This document shows positions 1 to 6,045 of a stretch of DNA of 6,480 nt, one piece after another. The notes below the pieces were generated by a model. It did not search any database. It was not told the DNA's origin and saw only the letters and a program-made list of their open reading frames with translations. The DNA is from Alphaproteobacteria bacterium (lineage in GTDB: Bacteria; Pseudomonadota; Alphaproteobacteria; Rhodobacterales; Rhodobacteraceae). The stretch is from NCBI GenBank assembly GCA_013151535.1, contig JAADIC010000327.1, forward strand, positions 1-6,480, in the 5' to 3' direction. Position numbers and translations under genes: made by a program. Every line of letters starts with the position of its first letter. Position 1 is the first letter of the stretch.

Positions 1-176
1 TTGAACCGCTGCCCAAGGATCACCCCTATTGGGCGCATGCAAACGTGACGGTCACGCCCCATATCGCCTCGGAAACCCGGGCCGAGACCGCATCCGACAG
101 CATCGCTGAAAACATCCGGCGGGGTGAGGCGGGTGAACCGTTTTTATATCTGGTGGATCGCAAACAGGGCTATTGA
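1..176 (+). CDS. ghrA: Glyoxylate/hydroxypyruvate reductase A (D-2-hydroxyacid dehydrogenase family), 3' end only
   Basis: Only the last 57 codons are present, read in frame from base 3 to the TGA at 174-176; the start lies left of the window. The visible tail has the motif TVTPHIASETR. Its His corresponds to the catalytic acid-base His of NAD(P)-dependent D-2-hydroxyacid dehydrogenases. The segment AENIRRGEAGEP follows, and the protein ends VDRKQGY. The VDR-x-x-GY ending is typical of the GhrA branch, which reduces glyoxylate to glycolate and hydroxypyruvate to glycerate in the cytoplasm using NADPH. The fold and His role are family knowledge; the exact substrate is inference from a short C-terminus. 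Another 2-hydroxyacid dehydrogenase is possible. The gene converges on the SseB-family gene with one base between stop codons, so there is no room for a separate terminator. Confidence 0.78.
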   Translation, partial: EPLPKDHPYWAHANVTVTPHIASETRAETASDSIAENIRRGEAGEPFLYLVDRKQGY

Positions 177-177
177 G

Positions 178-990
178 CTAGCGCAATATCGGTGGAACGT
201 CGGGATCCATCCCCGGCCCTTTGCCCGGCACATCTTCGCGCCGCGCGTCCATCTGCGGTAGATCAAAGCGCAGGCCAACCCGTTCAAACGATGCAATTTC
301 AGGCGCATCCAGCGCGAAAAACCCCACGTCAAAACGCCCGGCAAGATCGGCAAACCGAACCACGTCGCCAATCGCCTGTTGCAAAGCGCCTTCGGCCTCG
401 GGGATCGCCCCGACAAAGGCCAGCATGTTGCCAGCGGTGCCATCCTGAAACTGTAAACCAAGCAGATAGGCCTGCTTTGCCAAGCCCGTTGCCGTGGCCA
501 ACTTGCGATCTATCGCCGCGATGAAATCCGCCGCAAGATCACGAGGGGCCTGAAAATTTTGCACCATTTGTACGGTTTCAACCAAATCCTGATCCAGCAT
601 CCCGGTCAGCCAATCAACCCCATTGGCAGGGATCAGAATGCTTGACGGCGCGACCGTCAGGTTAACCCCCAAACCGAGCTGCGCAGGGCCATCTGCACCC
701 AGCATTTCAACGATCTTGCGCCCGGACATGGCGGCAAAGGGTGCTGTGCCTTGCGCAAATTCCGCCAGTCGCGCTTCGCTGTCAAAAACCAGCATATAGG
801 CGCTGTCCTCAACCGGAAAAACCTGCGGGTTGATCGTCGGGCCCTCGGGTTCACTCTCCAACAGCACAAACAGTTCGACCTCGACCAAACGTTGATAAAA
901 CCGCAGCCGCGCACTGTCATTATCGGTATCTTGCGCCATCTCATCATGGGCCTGATCCAGCGGGGTCATGTCCTGCATCTCGTCATCCAA
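178..990 (-). CDS. SseB family protein
   Basis: This 270-residue soluble protein has no signal peptide and no membrane helix. Residues about 27-135 (from ARLRFYQRL through LFVLLESEPEG, MLVFDSEARLAEFA and the hydrophobic APSSILIPANGVDWL) match the N-terminal SseB domain pattern. The second half (about 140-270) is less distinctive and ends in a proline-rich tail, PDVPPILR. SseB was named from an E. coli enhancer of serine sensitivity. Chromosomal SseB-domain proteins of alphaproteobacteria have no settled function and should not be read as type III secretion parts without more evidence. The ATG at 990 is preferred because AGGA lies nine bases upstream. The later in-frame ATG codons at residues 5 and 8 are worse placed relative to any Shine-Dalgarno sequence. 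The gene is transcribed away from arsR and converges on the GhrA-like gene. I could not identify its promoter with confidence. Confidence 0.85.
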   Translation of the reverse strand: MDDEMQDMTPLDQAHDEMAQDTDNDSARLRFYQRLVEVELFVLLESEPEGPTINPQVFPVEDSAYMLVFDSEARLAEFAQGTAPFAAMSGRKIVEMLGADGPAQLGLGVNLTVAPSSILIPANGVDWLTGMLDQDLVETVQMVQNFQAPRDLAADFIAAIDRKLATATGLAKQAYLLGLQFQDGTAGNMLAFVGAIPEAEGALQQAIGDVVRFADLAGRFDVGFFALDAPEIASFERVGLRFDLPQMDARREDVPGKGPGMDPDVPPILR

Positions 991-1048
991 TCAATTCCTG
1001 CTTTGGCGCGAATACCAGTGTGCACCCTCGCGACGCGGCGCTCAACCC

Positions 1049-1148
1049 ATAGCTATTCCAGTTCACATTGAAACTGTTGCATCGCAGTTCGCGTTTGAGC
1101 GAAGCGAAAGGCAGCGAAATGCGATGCAACTTGAACTGGAATAGCTAT
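1049..1148. repeat. 100-base imperfect palindromic element (MITE-like or REP-like)
   Basis: The outer arms are perfect 17-base inverted repeats: ATAGCTATTCCAGTTCA at 1049-1065 and its complement at 1132-1148. Inside them is a second perfect pair of 11 bases, GTTGCATCGCA at 1076-1086 and its complement at 1120-1130. After one mismatch, TTCGC at 1088-1092 pairs with GCGAA at 1114-1118. The left side carries a 10-base bulge (1066-1075) against one base on the right (1131). The apical loop contains two tandem GCGAA units (1099-1108). About 33 base pairs could form. There is no T-tract, so this does not look like an ordinary intrinsic terminator, and no clear target-site duplication is visible. 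It lies between the divergent SseB-family and arsR genes, ending eight bases before the arsR -35 box. The palindrome is directly seen; its nature as a mobile repeat is inference. Confidence 0.8.
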
Positions 1149-1156
1149 CAATCGAC

Positions 1157-1184
1157 TTGACGGATATTGTTATTTCGATAATAT
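1157..1184 (+). promoter_or_regulatory. Predicted sigma-70 type promoter of arsR-arsP
   Basis: TTGACG at 1157-1162 is a good -35 hexamer. TAATAT at 1179-1184 is an acceptable -10 hexamer after a 16-base spacer, in an AT-rich stretch that contrasts with the GC-rich surroundings. A start site six to eight bases beyond the -10 box falls at about 1191-1192, which is the first base of the arsR ATG. The transcript would therefore be leaderless or nearly so. This agrees with the absence of any purine-rich Shine-Dalgarno sequence before that ATG. Confidence 0.6.
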
Positions 1185-1193
1185 TAGTAATAT
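1165..1193. promoter_or_regulatory. Predicted ArsR operator (overlapping AT-rich dyads)
   Basis: Two dyads overlap the promoter core. The first pairs TATTGTTAT (1165-1173) with ATAATATTA (1178-1186) around TTCG, with seven of nine positions complementary. The second is a perfect 13-base palindrome, ATATTA-G-TAATAT (1181-1193), which covers part of the -10 box and the first two bases of the arsR start codon. ArsR-family repressors usually bind AT-rich palindromes over their own promoter and block RNA polymerase, so autorepression is the natural reading. Which dyad is the operator cannot be decided from one sequence, and AT-rich promoter DNA gives chance dyads. Confidence 0.5.
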
Positions 1194-1524
1194 GAAAATG
1201 ATTCGCCCTACAAGCACTCCCCTCGTCGAGGCCGCCCACGCCTTTGCCGCCCTCGGGTCCGAGCAACGGCTTGCGGTTCTGCGCATCCTTGTGCGCACTG
1301 GCCCAAATGGGCTGAGCATTGGCGAACTTGGCGTCAAAACCGGCATCACCGGGGCCACCCTGACCCATCATGTGCGCTTTCTGGCCCAGGCCGGTCTGGT
1401 TCAGCAAACCAAACGCGGCCGCTCGATCATCTGCGCGGCTGTTGCCTTTGACATGGTCGAAAGACTGGCCGCGTTCTTGCTATTGGAATGCTGCGTCGAT
1501 GCAACCGAAACCCGATCCGAATGA
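1192..1524 (+). CDS. arsR: ArsR-family transcriptional repressor with C-terminal Cys-Cys pair
   Basis: This is a 110-residue winged-helix regulator of normal ArsR/SmtB size. Residues 13-35 (AAHAFAALGSEQRLAVLRIL) are the conserved first helices. Residues 41-70 (LSIGELG through THHVRFLAQAGLV) are the helix-turn-helix. Residues 71-82 (QTKRGRSIIC) form the beta-wing. The classic ELCVCDL metal site of E. coli-type ArsR is absent. The only cysteines are C81 and the adjacent C100-C101 in LLLECCVDA. From memory, a similar C-terminal Cys pair forms the inducer site in ArsR proteins selective for methylarsenite, such as the Shewanella putrefaciens one. The inference is that this repressor senses As(III) or, more likely, a trivalent organoarsenical. 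The ATG at 1192 is used; another in-frame ATG lies two codons downstream. The stop codon overlaps the permease start (ATGA), giving translational coupling and probable co-regulation. Confidence 0.88.
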   Translation: MKMIRPTSTPLVEAAHAFAALGSEQRLAVLRILVRTGPNGLSIGELGVKTGITGATLTHHVRFLAQAGLVQQTKRGRSIICAAVAFDMVERLAAFLLLECCVDATETRSE

Positions 1525-2558
1525 GCGATTTCACCACCAGCCCGAACCCCCTGCCCGCCCTGTGGAAACGGCTCGACAAAGCCTGGCTGACCACCGGCCT
1601 GATCCTGCTGACGGTGCTGATCTTGGTTCCGTCCGAGCTGATCCCGACCCTGAAATTCGCGCTCAGCGCCTTCGGTCAAACCGCCATTTTCATCAGCTTC
1701 GCGGTACTGGCGATTGGTTATCTGAAAGCCAGCGGTGCCGAATCCACCCTTGCGCGGGCCTTTGAGGGCCGCGAGACCAGGATGATCCTGATGGCCGCCC
1801 TGTTTGGCGGCATTTCACCGTTTTGTTCCTGCGAAGTCATCCCCTTCATCGCCGCCCTTCTGGCCATGGGCGCGCCCCTATCTGCCGTCATGGCGTTCTG
1901 GCTGGCCTCGCCCTTGATGGACCCCGCCATGTTCCTGATAACCTTGGGCAATCTGGGCTTTGACTTTGCCATCGCCAAAACAATCGGCGCGGTCGGGCTT
2001 GGCCTGTTTGGTGGTTTCAGCGTCAAAGCGCTGGGGTTTACCGGCCTGTTTAACGACCCGCTCAAAGCCACCACAATCAGCACCTGCGGCTGCGGTGGTG
2101 ACCCCTTCTCGGGCAAACCGGTCTGGAAATTCTGGCGCGAAAGCGAGCGCATCGCCATCTTCAAACGCGAGAGCATCGCCAACGCCCTGTTCCTGTCAAA
2201 ATGGCTGTTCATGGCCTATGTGTTCGAGGCTTTGATGGTGCGTTTCGTGCCCGCAAGCTGGATCGCAAACGCCCTTGGCGGCGAGGGTTTCCAGCCAATC
2301 CTGTTCGGGGCCTTGCTTGGCGCGCCCGCCTATCTGAACGGCTACGCCGCCGTTCCGCTGATATCTGGCCTGTTGGAACAAGGCATGAGCCAGGGCGCCG
2401 CCATGTCATTCGTCATCGCCGGTGGCGTCTCCAGCATCCCCGCCGCAATCGCGGTCTGGGCGCTGGTCAAACCGCGGATATTCTTTACTTATCTTGGTTT
2501 TGCCTTCGTCGGCTCACTGATCGCGGGATCGCTTTGGGCGGTGTTCACCAGCCTTTAA
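1521..2558 (+). CDS. arsP: ArsP/YraQ-family permease (probable organoarsenical exporter)
   Basis: This is a 345-residue polytopic inner-membrane protein, the usual length for the PF03773 permease family. About eight hydrophobic segments are visible, starting near residues 23-41 and 46-68. The signature SPFCSCEVIPF spans residues 99-109, with C102 and C104. A second cysteine cluster, STCGCGGDP (C189, C191), lies in the cytoplasm-like central loop. The C-terminal half repeats the family pattern in GAPAYLNGYAAVPL (about 268-280) and AGGVSSIPAAI (about 300-310). Characterised ArsP proteins export trivalent organoarsenicals such as methylarsenite and reduced roxarsone. Other family members have no known substrate, so the assignment leans on the adjacent ArsR. 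The start at 1521 is chosen because its ATGA overlaps the arsR stop; an in-frame ATG eleven codons earlier lies inside arsR. The stop overlaps the stop of the convergent antiporter gene. Confidence 0.85.
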   Translation: MSDFTTSPNPLPALWKRLDKAWLTTGLILLTVLILVPSELIPTLKFALSAFGQTAIFISFAVLAIGYLKASGAESTLARAFEGRETRMILMAALFGGISPFCSCEVIPFIAALLAMGAPLSAVMAFWLASPLMDPAMFLITLGNLGFDFAIAKTIGAVGLGLFGGFSVKALGFTGLFNDPLKATTISTCGCGGDPFSGKPVWKFWRESERIAIFKRESIANALFLSKWLFMAYVFEALMVRFVPASWIANALGGEGFQPILFGALLGAPAYLNGYAAVPLISGLLEQGMSQGAAMSFVIAGGVSSIPAAIAVWALVKPRIFFTYLGFAFVGSLIAGSLWAVFTSL

Positions 2559-4255
2559 CTCAAGAAATTCACCACCAGCGTCACTGCCAGCAGGATTGCG
2601 ATCCACAGCACCATGGACCCCGTCGGCCAAACCCGCGCCATGCGCCCCTCGGGGCCATGGCTGCGGTAAAGCTGGCGGATGGTACCGCTGAGCACGCTGT
2701 TGATCCCGGCGGCGCAGGTGGTCCAAAGCACTGAAACCCCGCGCGACGCCATCACCAAAATCGACGGCGTGAACTTGCGATAGACCCAATCCGTATCCAG
2801 ATTAATCGCACGGATTTCTGGCGGGTGTATCCCCATCCGCATCAAAACCGCGAATGCCAGCAAGGCGAACATCAGCAATTGCAACGAGGCGATCACATGG
2901 TTGACGGTATAAGGAACATATTCAACCGGGTACGGCAGCAGCGCGTAAAGCGGCGCGGGATATACGCCGATATAGATGCTCAGTGCAGCCGTGAAGCCCA
3001 TGGCCAGTTGCATATGCAAGGGCGCTTCTTTCGGGCGCAAGCCGCTGTCATGGGCAAAAAACGTGAAGAACGGGATCTTGATGCCGGAATGGGACAAAAC
3101 GCCAGCCGAGGCAAACACCAGAACTGCCCAGATGAACGGATACTGGTTTTCCGCCACCTGATCCAGCACCAGCGATTTGGTGACAAAGCCGGAAAACAAC
3201 GGAAAAGCCGAGATCGAGGCCGCCCCGACCAGACAGAAAATCGCCGTTCGCGGCATGGTTCGGTAGAGCCCGCCGAGCTCGGACGCCTTGGAGGTTCCGG
3301 TGCGAAACATCACCGCCCCGACCGACATGAACAACAAGGATTTATAAAGGATATGGGCAACTGCATGGGCCACCGCACCGTTGATCGCCATCTCGGAGCC
3401 AACCCCGATCCCCACCACCATAAAGCCAAGCTGGTTGTTCAGGGAATAGGCCAGAACCCGGCGCAAATCGTTCTCGATCTCGGCAAAGAAGATCGGGAAC
3501 ACGGTCATGATCGCGCCGATATAGATCAGGATTTCGGTGCCGGCATAGCCCCGCGCCAGCGCATAGATCGCGAGCTTAGTGGTGAATGTCGCCAGAACCA
3601 CGGTGCCGGTGATCGTCGCCGCCGGATAGCTGTCTTGCAACCAGTTATGCAAAAGCGGAAACGCCGCCTTGATGCCGAAGGACAGGAAAATCAGCCATGT
3701 GCCCGCCGAAGTCAGCGTCATCAGGCCAAACTCGATCGAGCCGGTCTCGCGGTAAAACAGCGCCGTGCCGACCAGCAGGATCACACCCGAGCCAATCTGC
3801 ACGATCAGATAGCGCATGCCGGTATGAAACGCGCCCTCGGTGCCACGCGCCCAGATCAAAAAGACCGAGGCCATGGCCGTGCCTTCCCAATAGATGAACA
3901 ACGTAATCAGATCACCGGCAAACACCGCCCCGATGGCAGAACCCGCGTAAACCAGCGTCGCCATCTGCTGCACAGAATCGCGGATATGCCATGCGTAAAG
4001 ATTACCCAGAAACGCCGCCAGCGTGAAGATCAGGCCAAACACCCGCGCCAGTTTATCAACCCGCATCAGCTCCAGCTCAAAACCAAAAAAGCCAACCTGC
4101 AACAGGTTGCCCGCAGGCAGGTTCCAGATTTGCCAGCCGGCAAACAGCGGCACGACAAGCAGAAATGCCCCGCGTATCGGCCCTTTGGGCAGGGCGAACA
4201 TGGCGATGGCAGCAGCGAAAAACAGAAAGGCGGTTGGCATGGTGTCAAGCATCAT
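2555..4255 (-). CDS. mrpD: Na+/H+ antiporter subunit D (MrpD-like), last gene of the cluster
   Basis: This 566-residue protein has the 14-helix core of the NuoL/M/N-Mrp antiporter family. Proton-path residues sit where expected: E124 in FIYWEGTAM (helix 5), K196 in FGIKAAFPLLHNWL (helix 7), K227 in FTTKLAIYALAR (helix 8), H297, H301 and K305 in AHAVAHILYKSLLF, and K393 in SGIKIPFF (helix 12). The GIKAAFPL and TTKLAIYAL pattern resembles MrpD more than MrpA. About 90 residues follow the core, including LDTDWVYRK near 486-494 and a final helix at the C-terminus. That makes it longer than a canonical MrpD of about 490 residues. The ATG at 4255 is chosen because AAGG lies six bases upstream; ATG at 4252 is equally possible. 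It overlaps the preceding small gene by 11 bases, so the two are probably translationally coupled. The role is cation/proton exchange across the inner membrane; the ion is inferred. Confidence 0.88.
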   Translation of the reverse strand: MMLDTMPTAFLFFAAAIAMFALPKGPIRGAFLLVVPLFAGWQIWNLPAGNLLQVGFFGFELELMRVDKLARVFGLIFTLAAFLGNLYAWHIRDSVQQMATLVYAGSAIGAVFAGDLITLFIYWEGTAMASVFLIWARGTEGAFHTGMRYLIVQIGSGVILLVGTALFYRETGSIEFGLMTLTSAGTWLIFLSFGIKAAFPLLHNWLQDSYPAATITGTVVLATFTTKLAIYALARGYAGTEILIYIGAIMTVFPIFFAEIENDLRRVLAYSLNNQLGFMVVGIGVGSEMAINGAVAHAVAHILYKSLLFMSVGAVMFRTGTSKASELGGLYRTMPRTAIFCLVGAASISAFPLFSGFVTKSLVLDQVAENQYPFIWAVLVFASAGVLSHSGIKIPFFTFFAHDSGLRPKEAPLHMQLAMGFTAALSIYIGVYPAPLYALLPYPVEYVPYTVNHVIASLQLLMFALLAFAVLMRMGIHPPEIRAINLDTDWVYRKFTPSILVMASRGVSVLWTTCAAGINSVLSGTIRQLYRSHGPEGRMARVWPTGSMVLWIAILLAVTLVVNFLS

Positions 4256-4580
4256 AATCAACCTTGTCACACTGCTCCGCCGGATACTCTTCGCGGTCAA
4301 CCGCCTTGTCGCCGTAATAATCCTCGGGCCGTTTAATCAGCACCCGCAAGGCCTTGGACAGCAGGATAAGGCCGGTGAACATGACGAAACCGTAAAAGCC
4401 AAAGAAACCGGGGATCGATTCAACCGCGAATGCGCCGTATTTCTTATAGGTGAAATCTGCCAGAAACAGGCCGATGCAGACCACCACAAGCGCCCAGAAT
4501 ATCTTGTTGGCCGAGCCGGGCCGGTCGACCCATGTCATCATGCGCCCCAAGAACGGCAGGTTTTCGTCACGGTTTTCCAT
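4245..4580 (-). CDS. Small two-helix membrane protein of the antiporter cluster, function unknown
   Basis: This 111-residue protein has a polar N-terminus (MENRDENLPFLGRMMTWVDR). Two hydrophobic helices follow: about residues 26-43 (KIFWALVVVCIGLFLADF) and about 55-78 (from SIPGFFGFYGFVMFTGLILL). A charged, acidic C-terminal tail of some 28 residues contains RPEDYYGDKAVDREEYP. It does not match MrpB, C, E, F or G as I know them, and I cannot name it. Similar small proteins are recalled as hypothetical genes inside alphaproteobacterial Mrp-type clusters. The ATG at 4580 is preferred over a TTG five codons upstream because AAAGG lies four bases before it and it starts one base after the upstream stop. 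Its position between two antiporter subunits, with an 11-base overlap to the next, argues for an accessory or structural subunit of the complex. Confidence 0.82.
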   Translation of the reverse strand: MENRDENLPFLGRMMTWVDRPGSANKIFWALVVVCIGLFLADFTYKKYGAFAVESIPGFFGFYGFVMFTGLILLSKALRVLIKRPEDYYGDKAVDREEYPAEQCDKVDYDA

Positions 4581-4581
4581 G

Positions 4582-6045
4582 TTACCTTTCCACAATCGGC
4601 ATCAAAAACGCCACCACGTCGCCCGCATAAAAGAACAGTACGATACAGCCAAAGGCCGTGGCGGCGGGGGGCATCCAGACCAGCGGCGGGCTTTCCTTGA
4701 TTTGGGTGCCGATATCGGTGTCCGCTGGCAAAAAGAAGCCGCGCCCAACGATGGACAGCAAGTAGGCCACGTTCAACAGCGAGGACAGCATCAGAACCCC
4801 GATCATCACCCATTGCTGGGCATCAGCGGCGCCGACAATCAGCAACCATTTGCTCCAAGAGCCTCCAAGCGGCGGCAGGCCGATAATCGACAAAGCGCCG
4901 ATCAGAAACGCCACATAAGTGAACGGCATCACCCGTCCCAGCCCGTTCATCTGGCTGATATTGGTCTTGTGCGTCGCCACATAGATCGAGCCTGCGGCCA
5001 TGAACAACGTGATCTTGCCCAGCGCATGGGTGGCGATATGCAGGCCCCCGCCAAGTGCGCCCATCGAGGTCGCAAGCGCCATGCCAAGCGTGATGTAACT
5101 AAGCTGGCTGATGGTTGAATAAGCCAGCCGCGCCTTCAAATTGTCCTTGGTCAGCGCCACCACCGAGGCGGCAATCACCGAAAACGCCGCCAGCCACATC
5201 AGCCATTCCGACGCGCCGGTCGCGGCCAGAAAATCAATGCCAAAGATGTAAATCCCGACCTTGAGCATGGTAAACACCCCCGCCTTGACCACCGCCACCG
5301 CGTGCAGCAGGGCCGAAACCGGCGTCGGCGCAACCATGGCCGCAGGCAGCCAGCGGTGAAACGGCATCAGGGCCGCCTTGCCAATACCAAAGGCGTAAAG
5401 CCCCAGCAGCACCGCCACCATCGGCCCGGCGATCTTGCCCTCAAGGATGCCGCCCTTGGTGAAATCGAGCGTACCCGTGATGGTAAAGGTCCAGATTATC
5501 GCCACCAGTTGCAAGCCAATCGAAGTGCCGATCAGGATCGCCAGATAGGTCCGCGCGCCACGAATAGCCTCGGGCGTGCCTTTATGGGCGACCAGCGGAT
5601 AGGTTGACATGGTCAGCGCTTCGTAAAACAGAAACAGGGTGAACATGTTGGAGGCAAACGTGATGCCCATGACGGCGGCAATGGCCACGGAAAAGGCGGC
5701 GAAGAACGGCGCGTGGCGTTCCTCGTTATTGCCGCGCATATAACCCACACCGTAAATATGGGTGACGATCCACAAGCCACTGGCAACAATGGCGAAAAGC
5801 AGGCCCAAAGGCTCGACGTTAAAGGCCAGATCAAGGCCGGGCAGAACCTCAAACAGCACCAGTGCTTCGGTGGTACCATTGCCCTCGTTCATCAGGATTG
5901 TCAGCACCGACAGGAAGGTGGCAATGGCGGCGGCCAGCGTCAGCCCGTCGCGCAGGTTGGGCTGGTTGCGCAGGATCATGTTGCTGACGGCAGCGAGCAA
6001 TGGAATTATCATGCTCAGCAGAATGGCGGTATTGGTCTCCATCAT
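4582..6045 (-). CDS. Proton-conducting antiporter subunit, NuoL/MrpA-like core (monovalent cation/H+ antiporter subunit D family)
   Basis: This 487-residue membrane protein has the complex I/Mrp antiporter fold. Visible motifs are E142 in FYEALTMSTYP (helix 5), K223 and H230 in GIGKAALMPFHRWLP (helix 7), APTPVSALLHAVAVVKAGVF with H248 and K254 (helix 8), and H336, H340 and K344 in HIATHALGKITLFMAAG. The PFHRWLP...APTPVSALLHA stretch resembles MrpA and NuoL/NuoM more than MrpD. The protein nonetheless has D-subunit length and lacks the long MrpA C-terminal extension. No lysine or glutamate is obvious in the helix that should correspond to helix 12 (LLNVAYLLSIVGRGFF). The ATG at 6045 overlaps the upstream stop as ATGA, with GGGGA five bases upstream; the next codon is also ATG. 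The stop is one base from the small-protein start. Annotation pipelines may call it subunit D; the precise Mrp letter is uncertain. Confidence 0.87.
   Translation of the reverse strand: MMETNTAILLSMIIPLLAAVSNMILRNQPNLRDGLTLAAAIATFLSVLTILMNEGNGTTEALVLFEVLPGLDLAFNVEPLGLLFAIVASGLWIVTHIYGVGYMRGNNEERHAPFFAAFSVAIAAVMGITFASNMFTLFLFYEALTMSTYPLVAHKGTPEAIRGARTYLAILIGTSIGLQLVAIIWTFTITGTLDFTKGGILEGKIAGPMVAVLLGLYAFGIGKAALMPFHRWLPAAMVAPTPVSALLHAVAVVKAGVFTMLKVGIYIFGIDFLAATGASEWLMWLAAFSVIAASVVALTKDNLKARLAYSTISQLSYITLGMALATSMGALGGGLHIATHALGKITLFMAAGSIYVATHKTNISQMNGLGRVMPFTYVAFLIGALSIIGLPPLGGSWSKWLLIVGAADAQQWVMIGVLMLSSLLNVAYLLSIVGRGFFLPADTDIGTQIKESPPLVWMPPAATAFGCIVLFFYAGDVVAFLMPIVER

Noticed and set aside
178..990. 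SseB-family gene as a sign of a type III secretion system
   Set aside because: The domain is shared with chromosomal SseB-like proteins, and no secretion genes are nearby.
1049..1148. The palindrome as an intrinsic bidirectional terminator
   Set aside because: No U-tract follows on either strand, and the flanking genes diverge from it, so no transcript obviously needs ending there.
1063..1407. A 114-codon open frame on the - strand across the palindrome and arsR
   Set aside because: It runs antisense through the conserved helix-turn-helix region of arsR and into the palindromic element, with no recognisable protein family.
1488..1520. Upstream in-frame ATG that would add eleven residues to the permease
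   Set aside because: It lies inside arsR. The ATGA overlap at 1521 is the usual coupled start, and the added residues (LRRCNRNPIR) look like out-of-frame arsR sequence.
2612..2659. Inverted repeat CATGGACCCC / GGGGCCATG considered as a terminator between the convergent operons
   Set aside because: It is imperfect, has a loop of about 29 bases and no T-tract, and lies inside the coding region of the antiporter subunit.
2825..4336. A 503-codon open frame on the + strand opposite the antiporter subunit gene
   Set aside because: Its product is rich in Gln, His and Arg without any domain pattern, and it lies wholly antisense to well-supported antiporter genes. It is a by-product of the codon bias of the real genes.
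4450..5118. A 222-codon open frame on the + strand opposite the two middle antiporter genes
   Set aside because: It is antisense to two real genes, with low-complexity basic and Gln-rich composition and no operon context.
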